Assembly (NCBI GenBank): GCA_021463195.1
Contig: JAJTXZ010000011.1
Span: 1 to 64,000, forward strand
DNA: 64,000 nt
Direction of reading: 5' to 3'
DNA from: Anaerolineae bacterium
GTDB taxonomy: Bacteria; Chloroflexota; Anaerolineae; UBA4142; SHND01
Shown here piece by piece: positions 16,729-26,604 of this stretch. The notes beneath the pieces are model-generated. The model had not been told where the DNA came from and ran no database searches. It saw only the letters and a program-made list of their open reading frames with translations. A program made the translations under genes and the position numbers. Position 1 is the stretch's first letter; each line of letters starts with the position of its first letter.

Positions 16729-17580
16729 TCAAACAATGCCCTCGAATACATCCGTCTCATTTTGCGCGCGTCCGGTGCGCGACTCGGCGAGCGCCAACGT
16801 TTCAACCTTGAGTGTATCGCGCCACAGCGATTCGGGGATGCGGCGAAACATTGTATTGGGACCCAACTGGGTCGCGTGGCACATCAGCGATTCAATTTTG
16901 AGGTCCACAAATTCATGCACGTCAAGCCGCGTCGTAATCACTTCGTCCGGCAGCGCGCGATGCGCGAACGCTTCGAGCCAATCGGGCGCGGGTTCGCCTT
17001 GCGCTTTCAGATATTCGACAAAAGAACGAAACCGCGAACGGGGCCACGCGTTAAAATACAATTTCGACGGCGCCCACGTCTCCAAACCATCGGCAAGTTG
17101 TTCGGGAAAATTGCGCGCATCCGCCGCCATCCAAAACGCCATCAGCGCGGCTTGATGCATCTTGATATGGTCGGGATGCCCATAACCGCCCCACGCGTCA
17201 AACGCAATCATCACTTGCGGTTTTTGTTCGCGCACAATGCGCGTCACCTGCGCCGCGACCTCCAACACATTCGCCTGATATAAACAGCGCGGGTCTTGAT
17301 TTTCGGGCGTGTCAGCCATGCCTGAATCGCGATAATTCAACAGATACAAATGCCGCACGCCGATTTTCGCCGCTGCGCAGCGCATCTCGGCTTCGCGCGC
17401 CTGCCCCAACGTTTCAGGCGTCGCGTGCGTCCCCGGCGCGATTTCGCCCGCCTCGCCGCGCGTCGCGCAAATGATTCCCGTATTCACCCCTTGCCGCGCG
17501 TATTTTGCCATCAAACCGCTGACACCCTGCTCATCGTCAGGATGCGCGTACACCGCTAATAAAGATAATGAATTAGACAC
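16729..17580 (-). CDS. PIG-L (LmbE-like) deacetylase
   Basis: 283 aa. Zinc-dependent N-deacetylase family (GlcNAc-PI de-N-acetylase, BshB, MshB). Signature AHPDDE at 12-17 and the second zinc motif GHPDH in GYGHPDHIKMH. It starts with GTG, with GAGGGA nine bases upstream. Substrate could be a GlcNAc-malate/inositol thiol precursor, a glycan or a xenobiotic. No other low-molecular-weight thiol biosynthesis gene is adjacent, so the pathway is open. Confidence 0.88.
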   Translation of the reverse strand: MSNSLSLLAVYAHPDDEQGVSGLMAKYARQGVNTGIICATRGEAGEIAPGTHATPETLGQAREAEMRCAAAKIGVRHLYLLNYRDSGMADTPENQDPRCLYQANVLEVAAQVTRIVREQKPQVMIAFDAWGGYGHPDHIKMHQAALMAFWMAADARNFPEQLADGLETWAPSKLYFNAWPRSRFRSFVEYLKAQGEPAPDWLEAFAHRALPDEVITTRLDVHEFVDLKIESLMCHATQLGPNTMFRRIPESLWRDTLKVETLALAESRTGRAQNETDVFEGIV

Positions 17581-17653
17581 GAAAAATCCCTCTCTGCTTT
17601 ATACTTTATGTTTTTTGCTTTGCGCGTCGCGCGCTCAACGTTTGATATTATAT

Positions 17654-17683
17654 ACAAAAACGCGTCGTTCAAAACGACGCGTT
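17654..17683 (-). terminator. Terminator overlapping the GNAT stop codon
   Basis: Perfect 11-bp stem AACGCGTCGTT/AACGACGCGTT (17659-17683) followed by T5 on the reverse strand. The stem includes the last codons and the TGA of the GNAT gene, so coding and termination signals overlap. Confidence 0.85.
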
Positions 17684-18277
17684 CATTTTTTCCGCAAGCC
17701 GCTTTTTTACGTCCGCCCACTCGGCATCGAGAATGGAATAATACACCGTCGAGCGTTCGTATCCGTCGTGCATGATGACGACGCGCCGCAAGACGCCTTC
17801 GCGCGCGCCGCCGATACGTTCAATCGCGCGCTGCGAACGTTCATTGCGTAAATCGGTTTTTAACGCGACGCGAATGCATTGCAGCGTCTCGAACGCATGC
17901 GCGAGTAAAAGATATTTGCATTCGGTGTTGATAGGCGTGCGCCAAAAAGCTTTGCCGAGCCACGTCCAACCGATTTCGACATGTCGGTCGCGCGCCGAAA
18001 TATCGAGATAGCGCGTGCTGCCCACCGCGCGCTGCGTTTTTACATCCACAATCGCGAACGGCAACGTCGCGCCGCGCGCTTGCAACTCCAACGCCGCGGC
18101 AATCCATGCGCGTACATCGTCAACCTGTCGCGGCGGCGGCACGGGCATATAATGCCATATCTCCGCATCTTGTCCAACCGCAAACAAATCGTCCGCGTGC
18201 GCGAGCGTTAACGGTTCCAGTCGCGCGTGCGCGCCCTGCAAAATGACCGGCGCATTGTACGATACGGTATGAGCCAT
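17669..18277 (-). CDS. RimJ/RimL-type GNAT N-acetyltransferase
   Basis: 202 aa from Met at 18277 (MAHTVSYNAPVILQGAHARL). Upstream extension would overlap the exporter gene and is rejected. It has the Acetyltransf_3 layout: RLEPLTLAHADDLFAVGQDAEIW at the start, a central VGSTRYLDIS/VEIGWTWL beta-strand pair, and C-terminal NERSQRAIERIGGAREGVLRR. The family acetylates N-termini of ribosomal proteins or small amines such as antibiotics. It lies 64 bp after the ABC exporter pair, so a role in resistance is possible but unproven. Confidence 0.88.
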   Translation of the reverse strand: MAHTVSYNAPVILQGAHARLEPLTLAHADDLFAVGQDAEIWHYMPVPPPRQVDDVRAWIAAALELQARGATLPFAIVDVKTQRAVGSTRYLDISARDRHVEIGWTWLGKAFWRTPINTECKYLLLAHAFETLQCIRVALKTDLRNERSQRAIERIGGAREGVLRRVVIMHDGYERSTVYYSILDAEWADVKKRLAEKMNASF

Positions 18278-18341
18278 CGTTTCTCCAATCCAAACATTTT
18301 CGCGCAAGGCGCGGCGGCGCCTTGCGCTTTCAGCGTCCGCG

Positions 18342-20312
18342 CTATTCCGCAGGCGCGGCGACCGCGCTCGCATGTTGCGGCTCGGCGTGCACCTCTTCAA
18401 AATCAATATCGCGGCGAAATTGGCTCATGTACAAATCGTGATAGAAACCGCCCTGCTTGAGCAATTCGTCGTGCTTGCCGCGCTCGATGATTTGTCCGTC
18501 GCGCAAAACCAGCACCATGTCCGCGTGACGAATCGTCGAGAGCCGATGCGCGATGACAAAAGACGTGCGCCCATGCAATAATTTTTCCAACGCGCCTTGA
18601 ATCAATCGCTCTGTGCGCGTATCCACCGATGACGTGGCTTCGTCCAAAATCAGAATGCGCGGGTCCGAAAGCGCCGCGCGCGCAATCGCCAACAACTGAC
18701 GCTGCCCTTGCGACAAACCGCCGCCGCGTTCGCCCAACACCGTATCGTATCCTTGCGGCAATCGTTCGATGAACGTATCCGCCGACGCCAATCGGGCAGC
18801 GGCGTACACTTGCTCATCCGTCGCGTCGGGTTTGCCATAACGAATATTTTCTTTGATGGACGCGCTGAATAAAAACGAATCTTGCAGCACCACGCCGATT
18901 TGCGCGCGCAAACTCGCGGCGGTCACATCGCGCACATCAATTTCATCAATCTTTACCGCGCCGCGCGTCACATCATAAAAACGCGGAATCAAATTTACAA
19001 TCGTCGTCTTGCCCGCGCCCGTCGGTCCCACGATCGCAATCGTCTGTCCCGGCTCGGCGACGAGATTCACATCGCGCAGCACGGGTTGGTCTGGTTCATA
19101 TTCCGCGAAAACATGCTCAAACGCCACGCGTCCCTGGATTTGCGGCATCACGCGCGCGTCGGGTTTATCCACAATATCCGGCGCAATGTCGAGCAAACCA
19201 AAAATACGCTCGCCGCCCGCAATCGCGCTTTGGATATTGGTCCACATCGTCGCGATTTGCGCGACGGGCTGATTAAAACGCTGCGTATACGCGATGAACG
19301 AAATCACCAGTCCAAGCGTAATCGCTTCGCCGCCCAGATTTTGATTATTGAGCAGCAGCATTCCGCCTACGCCTGCGACAATGGCGAGCGAGACATAGCC
19401 GAGCGATTGCAGCACAGGCATCAGCGCGCTCGTGTACGCGACGGCGCGAATACTCGCGTCGCGCGACGCCGCGTTCGATTCATTAAACGCTTGGATATTC
19501 TCTTCTTCGCGATTGAACGCCTGCGCTTCGCGCACCGCCGAAAAACTTTCCTGCAAATTCGCGTTCACGCTGCCGACCGAAGAGCGCACCTTGCGATACG
19601 CCTTGCGCGCTTGGCCCGAAAACCAGGTCGTCGCTACGAACATGAACGGCACGACGACGAGGCACACCAGCGCGTAATAAAAACTTTGCGTGAGCATTGA
19701 ATACGCAATCCACACAATCAAGAGCGAACCTTGCAATACGCTGACCAGCGGAAAGCCGACCGTCTGCTGAATCGAATCGGCGTCGTTGGTGATGCGGCTC
19801 ATCACATCGCCCGCTTCATGTTTGGTGTAATAGCCGAGCGACAACGCTTGCATATGTTTGAACAAATCAATCCGCATCTGTCGCAAAACATTCTGCCCCG
19901 CGTATGCCATCAAGTAAAACATCAACCCGCCGAGAATCGAGCTGGCAATGTACAATCCTGCCATAATCAAAACCAAGCCGCCCAAACCCGCGATATAATC
20001 TGGCGTCGTCCATTGCGGATTCACGGTGGTGAACCAACACCCTGCGCCGACTTGGGCGGCGCCCGCGCCGGGAATCATTTGTTGGCTGAAAAGCGCTGTC
20101 GAAGCGGGCGTGAGATAACAGTTGACCGCCTGCCCCATCAAATCAGGCACCAAGACTTGGAACCAGGTGCTGACGAGAATGAGCGCCAACACACCCAACA
20201 ACACAAACCAGTATCGACGAAAATAAATCCAAAAACGCGCCAGCGTCGCGGCAACGCTCGCGGGTTTGCTCGTTTCGCGACGCAGCATATCGTCGCGCAT
20301 ACCCATCATCAT
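18342..20312 (-). CDS. Heterodimeric ABC exporter, subunit with degenerate signature
   Basis: 656 aa fused exporter: six TM helices in the N-terminal 350 residues (with an unusual polar loop near residues 70-105), then one ATPase domain. Walker A GPTGAGKTT, Walker B LILDEATSSVD with the catalytic Glu, H-loop AHRLST. The signature motif is LSQGQ rather than LSGGQ. Its start overlaps the stop of the partner subunit (ATGA). The partner has Asp for the catalytic Glu, so these two defects meet in the same composite ATP site. Such asymmetric pairs (TM287/288-like) export lipids, peptides or drugs. Confidence 0.92.
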   Translation of the reverse strand: MMMGMRDDMLRRETSKPASVAATLARFWIYFRRYWFVLLGVLALILVSTWFQVLVPDLMGQAVNCYLTPASTALFSQQMIPGAGAAQVGAGCWFTTVNPQWTTPDYIAGLGGLVLIMAGLYIASSILGGLMFYLMAYAGQNVLRQMRIDLFKHMQALSLGYYTKHEAGDVMSRITNDADSIQQTVGFPLVSVLQGSLLIVWIAYSMLTQSFYYALVCLVVVPFMFVATTWFSGQARKAYRKVRSSVGSVNANLQESFSAVREAQAFNREEENIQAFNESNAASRDASIRAVAYTSALMPVLQSLGYVSLAIVAGVGGMLLLNNQNLGGEAITLGLVISFIAYTQRFNQPVAQIATMWTNIQSAIAGGERIFGLLDIAPDIVDKPDARVMPQIQGRVAFEHVFAEYEPDQPVLRDVNLVAEPGQTIAIVGPTGAGKTTIVNLIPRFYDVTRGAVKIDEIDVRDVTAASLRAQIGVVLQDSFLFSASIKENIRYGKPDATDEQVYAAARLASADTFIERLPQGYDTVLGERGGGLSQGQRQLLAIARAALSDPRILILDEATSSVDTRTERLIQGALEKLLHGRTSFVIAHRLSTIRHADMVLVLRDGQIIERGKHDELLKQGGFYHDLYMSQFRRDIDFEEVHAEPQHASAVAAPAE

Positions 20313-22243
20313 AGGACTTGCTCCTCGACCGCATCGGTCATCAACTGCGAGCTGTAGATTTCGGCATAAATTTCGGACGCTTCAAGCAATTCTTCATGCG
20401 TTCCGCGCGCCACAATGCGCCCCTTGTCCAACACTAAAATTTGGTCGGCGTTGACGACCGTGCTGATGCGCTGCGCGATCACAAACGAAGTGCGTCCTTG
20501 CATCAACTGGTCGAGCGCCTGTTGAATACGATACTCGGTCGCCAAATCCACGCTGCTCGTCGAATCGTCCAGAATTAAAATGCGCGGGTTCAAAAGCAGC
20601 GCGCGCGCGATGGCGATACGCTGTTTTTGGCCGCCGCTCAAAGTCGAGCCGCGTTCGCCGACGGGTGTGTCATAGCCCTGCGGAAATTCCATGATGAAAT
20701 CGTGCGCGGCGGCGGCTTGCGCCGCGGCGGTAATTTCATTCATGCTCGCGTCCGGTTTGCCGAACGCGATATTGTCCCGAATCGTGCCGGTGAACAAGGT
20801 TGTCTCTTGCAAAACGATGCCGATGTTCGCGCGCAAACTTTCCAATGTCACATCACGCACATCCATCTCGTCAATCAACACGCGCCCCGCGCTCACGTCG
20901 TAAAAACGCGGGATGAGATTGATAATGGTGGTCTTGCCGCTGCCTGTCGCGCCAAGTAGCGCGACCGTTTGCCCGGCGCGCGCCTGAAACGAGACTTGGC
21001 TCAACACCGGCTCGCCGCCTTTGAAATAACGAAAGGTCACATCGTCAAAGGTGACATCGCCGCGCACCGTCGTCAGCGTTTGCGCGCCCGATTTATCCTG
21101 CACTTCATTTTCCGTATCGAGAATTTCAAAAATGCGTTCGGCGGAGGCGTTGGCTTGCGACATCAGATTGATGATGAATCCCAACTGCCCCATCGGGAAA
21201 AAGACAAACGCGAGATAAAGCGAAAATTTTTGCCATTCGCCGATGGTGAGCGTGCCTTCGATAATCTGGCGTCCGCCAAAATACAACACCGCCGCCTGCC
21301 CTAAATTCGCGATCATGAAAATGACGGGAAAGAGGAACGAAAAAATGCGCGAGACGCGCAGCTGCCAATTCAAAAAATCGGTCGCGGTCGCGTCAAAGCG
21401 CGTCTGTTCTTGCGGTTCGCGCGCGAACGCTTTGACCACCTTGAGTCCGGCGAGATTTTCTTGCAGCACCGTATTCATCGCCGAGATGCGTCGCTGCACT
21501 TGGATAAAGAGCGGCTGCGTAATCATGCCGAAAATAAAAAAGGCGATGAATGCCAATGGCAGAATCGGCAAAACCACAAGCGTCAGAGCGTGATTGGTAA
21601 ACCACAGCACGATGAGCGCGGCGACCAACAGCACGATGGATTGAAGCGAAAGAACCAACCCCTGTCCGAGAAAGAGCCGCACCTTTTCCACATCGTCCGT
21701 CGCGCGAATCATCAACTGACCTGTTTGATTGCGGTCGTGATAGCTGAACGAGAGGCGCTGGATTTTGGCAAAGAGCTCGCTGCGAAAATCGAACGCGACA
21801 TTTTGCGAAATACGTTCGGCGTTGAATGATTGAATGAACGCGAAAATCGCGAGCGCCACCGCGAAAATCACAATCGCCGCCATCGCGCGCAGCAAATCAT
21901 CATTCGCGGTCAGTGAAGTATGCGTCATCTGTTCAACAGTAGTATTCAGGCGCTGCGCCGCGAGCGCCTGAATGTTCGCGGGCAATTTCAAAATTTGATT
22001 CGCCGCGTACGCGCTCGTGACGGTATCAATGATACTTTGCACCAACTGCGGCACAACCAACTGCGCGCCCGTCGCGATAAATAAAGAGCCATACGCCAAA
22101 AGCATCAGCCAACGATATTTGCGAATATAGGCGATGGCGCGCCCCATCGTTTTAAAATCCATCTTGGCTTGCGGTCGTCCGCCCGACGCGGACGGCGCGG
22201 CAGAGCCGCGTACATTTCCATTTTCAGAACGTGTTGCTTGCAT
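20309..22243 (-). CDS. Heterodimeric ABC exporter, subunit with non-catalytic Walker B
   Basis: 644 aa: a polar N-terminus, six TM helices, then an ATPase domain with Walker A GATGSGKTT, canonical signature LSGGQKQR and Walker B LILDDSTSSVD, where Asp replaces the catalytic Glu. The H-loop is Gln (AQRIST). Encoded directly upstream of, and overlapping, the second subunit. The degenerate site is built from this Walker B and the partner's LSQGQ; the other site is intact. A GNAT follows downstream and an MFS exporter lies upstream, giving an efflux-rich neighbourhood. Confidence 0.92.
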   Translation of the reverse strand: MQATRSENGNVRGSAAPSASGGRPQAKMDFKTMGRAIAYIRKYRWLMLLAYGSLFIATGAQLVVPQLVQSIIDTVTSAYAANQILKLPANIQALAAQRLNTTVEQMTHTSLTANDDLLRAMAAIVIFAVALAIFAFIQSFNAERISQNVAFDFRSELFAKIQRLSFSYHDRNQTGQLMIRATDDVEKVRLFLGQGLVLSLQSIVLLVAALIVLWFTNHALTLVVLPILPLAFIAFFIFGMITQPLFIQVQRRISAMNTVLQENLAGLKVVKAFAREPQEQTRFDATATDFLNWQLRVSRIFSFLFPVIFMIANLGQAAVLYFGGRQIIEGTLTIGEWQKFSLYLAFVFFPMGQLGFIINLMSQANASAERIFEILDTENEVQDKSGAQTLTTVRGDVTFDDVTFRYFKGGEPVLSQVSFQARAGQTVALLGATGSGKTTIINLIPRFYDVSAGRVLIDEMDVRDVTLESLRANIGIVLQETTLFTGTIRDNIAFGKPDASMNEITAAAQAAAAHDFIMEFPQGYDTPVGERGSTLSGGQKQRIAIARALLLNPRILILDDSTSSVDLATEYRIQQALDQLMQGRTSFVIAQRISTVVNADQILVLDKGRIVARGTHEELLEASEIYAEIYSSQLMTDAVEEQVL

Positions 22244-22339
22244 AGATTTTTAGTCGCCAAGCGAACCGGCGCGAATGAAACGACTTGCGCGTTCACCTGC
22301 CGCCTTGTTTACTTGCCGCCTGTTTCGTTGTTACCTCGA

Positions 22340-23599
22340 TTACTGTAATTTTCTCACTTGCGGTATTTTCCAAAATACAAACGCGCCAAACACCAGAGTA
22401 ATCCCGGCGCCCAACATCACGGTCGCCGGTTCGCCAAAATGTTCCGCGAAAAACCCAGCCCATAATGCGCCAATCGGCATCAACCCAAAAAAGGTCAACG
22501 AGTAAATCGCCATGACGCGCCCGCGCAATTCGTCGCTCACCGATTGCTGAATCAAGATATTCGCCAGATTAAACAACACCATAAAACTCCAACCGGCGCA
22601 AACTAAAATCGCGAGCGATAGCCAGAGCTGCGTGACATTGGCAAACAAAAAGAGCGAGAGCGGAAAAGCGAACATCCCCAGCGTCATCAATTTGCCCTTC
22701 CATTGAAACCTGCCCAAACTCGCAATCATCAACGCGGCGGACAAGGCGCCCAAACCGCGCGCCGATTGCAACAGCCCGTTGGTCGTCGCGTCGCCGCCCA
22801 AAATAGTGACCGCCCAAGCGGGCATCAAAGTCACAAATGCCAACCCAAACAAACTTGTCACTCCCGCCACGCCCAACAGCGTCCGAATTACAGGATGCCC
22901 GACGACATATTTCAAGCCATCGCGTAATTCTATCCAAGCCGAGCGCGTGCGGATGCGGGACGGCGTCGCCTCTAATTTCATGCGCCACAAAGCCGCAATA
23001 ACCGCGATAAACGAAAACCCATTGATAGTGAAACACCACGCGGGCCCCACCAGCGCGTAGGTAATGCCCGCGATAGATGGGCCCACCACAGTCGCCATTT
23101 GAAACATCGTCGCATTGAGCGCGATGGCGTTACCCATATCCTCGCGGTTTACGAGTTCCAACACAAACGCCTGACGCGCGGGCGCGTCAAACGCGTTGGC
23201 AATCCCCAAAATAAACGCCAGCACAATAATGTGCCAAGGTTGAATGAGCTGCGTAAACGTCAATGCGGCAGAGATAAACGCCAACACCATCATCGCCGAT
23301 TGCGTGAGCATGATGAGATTGCGGCGCGGAAAACGGTCCGCGACGACGCCGCCAAAGAGCATAAAGAGCCACGACGGAACGCCGGCGGCAAAACCGACAT
23401 AGCCAAGATAGGCGGGCGAGTTGGTCAATTCAAAAACCAAGAAACCTTCGGCGGTGGATTGCATCCATGTGCCAACCAGCGAGCCGAGCTGTCCGAGAAA
23501 CCACAACCGATAATTTCCATATTGCAGCGCGGCAAAAGTGCGCGTCAGGCGCGCGTGCAAGCCAGTCGCGGCTTGTTTTTCAATCGTCACATCCGCCAT
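22340..23599 (-). CDS. MFS transporter, MFS_3/EntS-like exporter
   Basis: 419 aa, about 12 hydrophobic segments. The loop 2-3 signature LFGGVVADRFPRRNLI and the opening LQYGNYRLWFLGQLGSLVGTWMQ are typical of the MFS_3 (enterobactin-exporter-like) group. Later RGRVMAIYSLTFFGLMPIGAL is also characteristic. The family exports siderophores, macrolides or other small molecules by proton antiport. It starts 4 bp after the stop of the epimerase gene, so the two are co-transcribed. Confidence 0.88.
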   Translation of the reverse strand: MADVTIEKQAATGLHARLTRTFAALQYGNYRLWFLGQLGSLVGTWMQSTAEGFLVFELTNSPAYLGYVGFAAGVPSWLFMLFGGVVADRFPRRNLIMLTQSAMMVLAFISAALTFTQLIQPWHIIVLAFILGIANAFDAPARQAFVLELVNREDMGNAIALNATMFQMATVVGPSIAGITYALVGPAWCFTINGFSFIAVIAALWRMKLEATPSRIRTRSAWIELRDGLKYVVGHPVIRTLLGVAGVTSLFGLAFVTLMPAWAVTILGGDATTNGLLQSARGLGALSAALMIASLGRFQWKGKLMTLGMFAFPLSLFLFANVTQLWLSLAILVCAGWSFMVLFNLANILIQQSVSDELRGRVMAIYSLTFFGLMPIGALWAGFFAEHFGEPATVMLGAGITLVFGAFVFWKIPQVRKLQ

Positions 23600-23603
23600 T
23601 GCG

Positions 23604-24533
23604 TTACCTCAAATCCAAAATCGGTTTGTACCCTTCGCGAAAGGTCGGATATTTTAACTGCGCGCCCAATTCGTTTTTAATTTTATTATTAAGGCAAAAA
23701 TAATTGCCGCTGACCAACCCAATCACATTTTCACTCATCGGATATTGTCGTTCTCCCGCCAACGCATTCATCGCGCGCCCAAACAAACCGAATGCGCGCG
23801 CCGCGTTAATTTCGAGCGACAGCGGCACCGGCGCGCCGATTGCCGCCGCAAGTTCGCGATAAAATTCGCGCTGCGTTGTCGGCAAATCATCCGCCGCGAG
23901 ATATACGCTGTCCGCCGGCGCGCGTTCAAGCGCCGCCAACAAAACCTGCGCCAAATCATCCACGTGAATGCGGCTTGTCCAATTTTCGCCGCCGTTCAGC
24001 AGACGAATGCGCCCTTCGCGCAGCGCCGCCAAACCATCGCGTCCTGCGCCATAAATATTCGGCACACGCACCGTCACCGTTGGCGCATTTTCGCGCGCCA
24101 ACGCTTCCGCGTCCGCCGTAATTTTTCCCAAGGCGTACGCGGGCTTGAGCGGCGAACTTTCATCGAGGCGCGCGGTCGCGGCGGGCAAACCATACACCGA
24201 TACATTCGACACCCAAATATATTTTTTCAATGTCGCGCGGTCCACCACGCGCAACAGATTGCGCGCGCCATCCGTCAAAATTTTTTTCGAGGCGGCGGGA
24301 TCGAGGCGACAGCTTGCGGCGAGATTGAAAATGATTTCAATCTCATTGGCGATGCCCTGCAAACTTTCGGGCTGCAACACATCGCCGACGCGCAATTCCA
24401 TGCCTTCTTTTTCTAACGCGATACCGCGTTCAATTTGACGCGCCAAACCGCGCACGCGATGACCGCGCGCCAATAACGCGCGCACAAGGCGTTCGCCGGT
24501 ATATCCGCTTGCGCCGATAACGAGAATATTCAT
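23604..24533 (-). CDS. NAD(P)-dependent epimerase/dehydratase (extended SDR)
   Basis: 309 aa. Rossmann motif GASGYTGERLV (8-18) at the N-terminus and the catalytic YxxxK in YALGK. The C-terminal substrate domain is variable (LNGGENWTSRIHVDDLAQVLL is typical). Close relatives act on sugar nucleotides, steroids or act as reductases, so the substrate is open. It is followed after 4 bp by the MFS exporter and preceded at 32 bp by an MBL hydrolase. Confidence 0.85.
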   Translation of the reverse strand: MNILVIGASGYTGERLVRALLARGHRVRGLARQIERGIALEKEGMELRVGDVLQPESLQGIANEIEIIFNLAASCRLDPAASKKILTDGARNLLRVVDRATLKKYIWVSNVSVYGLPAATARLDESSPLKPAYALGKITADAEALARENAPTVTVRVPNIYGAGRDGLAALREGRIRLLNGGENWTSRIHVDDLAQVLLAALERAPADSVYLAADDLPTTQREFYRELAAAIGAPVPLSLEINAARAFGLFGRAMNALAGERQYPMSENVIGLVSGNYFCLNNKIKNELGAQLKYPTFREGYKPILDLR

Positions 24534-24565
24534 TCGATATGATTCCGAATTTTTGGTTCGCGAAT

Positions 24566-25252
24566 TTATTCAGCCGCCAACGACAACTTTTTGGCTTGCG
24601 TATAACGCGCCAGCGCCGCGCCCGAAAACGGTTTACCGTGTCCACTATAAAGGATGCGCGGCTGCAACTCCGCGATTTTTCGCACGCTGTCAAATGCCAG
24701 CGCGATATCTTCGCCGTACAAGGGCATCGCGACGCGAAATTGATTGATGATGGCATCGCCCACCAATAGCGCGCGCTCGGGCAGCGCCAACGTCAGCGAG
24801 CCAAGCGTATGCCCCGGCGTGCGCAGCACACGCGCATTCAAACCAAATTCGCGCAGCGTATCGCCTTCGTCAAAAAACAAATCGGGTTCGAATGCTTCGT
24901 AACGAAATTTCAAATGCAGCCCATTAAAGGTATGCTCCAGCGCTTTGCCCGTTGAACCGCGTCCGCTCGGCAGATTGTGTTTGCCCGCGCGCGCTTTGGC
25001 GATGTCCGCGCGGTGCAGCGCAATCGGCGCGCCAGTGAGCCGCCGCAATTCCGCCGCGCCGCCCACGTGGTCCATATGCGCGTGCGTCAAAAAAATCAAA
25101 CGCACATCGCTCGGCGCGCGCCGCAATTCTCGAATTTTCTTGATTATTATCGGCGCGGCATTGCCAAAACCGGCATCCACAATCACGACGCCATTTTCAT
25201 TGACCACGATATAAATATTGGCGATACGCGAAAAAAGCGCGTGAATATCCAT
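24566..25252 (-). CDS. Metallo-beta-lactamase-fold hydrolase, canonical
   Basis: 228 aa. Intact THAHMDH motif (56-62), then HTPGHTLGSL, LLVGDAI and the final YSGHGKPF. This is the glyoxalase II-like MBL group with two metals. It is a useful contrast to the same-length paralogue at 15985-16671, whose Asp is lost. Substrate is unknown. Co-directional with the epimerase and exporter genes. Confidence 0.88.
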   Translation of the reverse strand: MDIHALFSRIANIYIVVNENGVVIVDAGFGNAAPIIIKKIRELRRAPSDVRLIFLTHAHMDHVGGAAELRRLTGAPIALHRADIAKARAGKHNLPSGRGSTGKALEHTFNGLHLKFRYEAFEPDLFFDEGDTLREFGLNARVLRTPGHTLGSLTLALPERALLVGDAIINQFRVAMPLYGEDIALAFDSVRKIAELQPRILYSGHGKPFSGAALARYTQAKKLSLAAE

Positions 25253-25328
25253 TTGCGGTTAGACTTTATTCGTCCACTTGCGCGCGTACGCCCAATTAGC
25301 GCTTTGCTCCGCCAACGCGTAACGCGAA

Positions 25329-26576
25329 TTATTCATAACGCAGCGCGTCAATCGGATGCAGCGCGCTCGCGCGCCAAGCGGGATACAAACCAAAAAACAA
25401 GCCAACGCCCACCGAAAAGCCAACCGCCAACAATACCGCGCTAGCTTGAATGACCGTCGTGAGCGCGCCCGTTTGATTCACCGCTTGCGCGATGCCCGCG
25501 CCCAACAGGATGCCGATAATGCCGCCGCTCACGCTCAACGCAATCGCTTCCATTAAAAATTGAAATAAAATATCGCGCCGTTTCGCGCCCACCGCTTTGC
25601 GAATCCCGATTTCGCGCGTGCGTTCCGTCACGCTCACCAACATAATATTCATGATACCGATGCCGCCGACGAGCAGAGAAATCGCCGCGATGGCGCCAAG
25701 AAAAATCGTGAGGATGCTGGTGATTTGCGATAGCGCGCCCAATAAATCCTTTTGACTCATGACGGAAAAATCGTCTTGTTGAAATTGAATGCGATGCCGT
25801 TGGCGCAGCTCTTGCGTGATTTGCGAAACCGCTTGCGCGCTGCGTTCTTCCGCGCGCGCCGACGCGTAAATCACCGACACGCGGCGCTGGCCATTCACCG
25901 TCAACGCCTGCGAACCAAAGAGACGCGTCTGCGCGGTGCGTATGGGAATAAAAATCACATCGTCTTGATTTTGCCCAAAAAAACCCGTGCCGCCTTTTTC
26001 CTTCATCACGCCAATCACTTTGAACGGCACGCGATTGATTTTGATCGTTTTGCCAAGCGGATCCTGATTTTCAAACAACTGTCGCGCCGTCGCCGTTCCC
26101 AACACCGCGACGCGCGCGAGCGTTTCATCATCGCGCGCGTCAATAAAGCGTCCTTGCCCAACATGAAAATTTCGCACCGTTTGAAAATCGGGAGTCGTGC
26201 CTGTCACCGCCGTATTCGTATTATTGCCGCCCGCGACGACCTGCACATTCGCCTGAAACACAGGAGCGACGCGCGCGACATCGGGACAGCAAGCCGAATC
26301 CAACAGCGCGTTAGCATCCTCAAGCGTCAACGTCGTCGCGCTGCCGACAGCGGAGCGCACGCCATTTTGCTGAAAACTACCGGGAATAATAAACAACACA
26401 TTTGAACCAATGGCTTGCACTTGCTGCGTAATCGCCGCGCTCGCGCCCTGCCCCACCGCGAGCAGCGCAATCACCGCCGCGACGCCAATGATGACGCCCA
26501 GCATCGTCAACCCCGCGCGTAATTTATTCGCGCCGAGTGAATAAAAGGAAATGCGAAAAATTTCAAACAAATTCAT
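25329..26576 (-). CDS. MacB-like ABC transporter permease without its own ATPase
   Basis: 415 aa from Met at 26576 (MNLFEIFRIS); the upstream extension is rejected. Four TM helices: one at the N-terminus (LTMLGVIIGVAAVIALLAVG), then a large periplasmic MacB_PCD domain of about 220 residues, then three helices in the FtsX part (LVGGIGIMNIMLVSVTERTREIGIRKAVGAKRRDIL spans the coupling region). No Walker motif is present. MacB normally needs an ATPase fused or encoded next to it; here the adaptor gene ends 28 bp upstream and no ATPase is in the operon, so the motor must be encoded elsewhere or lost. Confidence 0.9.
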   Translation of the reverse strand: MNLFEIFRISFYSLGANKLRAGLTMLGVIIGVAAVIALLAVGQGASAAITQQVQAIGSNVLFIIPGSFQQNGVRSAVGSATTLTLEDANALLDSACCPDVARVAPVFQANVQVVAGGNNTNTAVTGTTPDFQTVRNFHVGQGRFIDARDDETLARVAVLGTATARQLFENQDPLGKTIKINRVPFKVIGVMKEKGGTGFFGQNQDDVIFIPIRTAQTRLFGSQALTVNGQRRVSVIYASARAEERSAQAVSQITQELRQRHRIQFQQDDFSVMSQKDLLGALSQITSILTIFLGAIAAISLLVGGIGIMNIMLVSVTERTREIGIRKAVGAKRRDILFQFLMEAIALSVSGGIIGILLGAGIAQAVNQTGALTTVIQASAVLLAVGFSVGVGLFFGLYPAWRASALHPIDALRYE

Positions 26577-26604
26577 TTTCGATTTTAGCGATCCGGCGCC
26601 CGTT

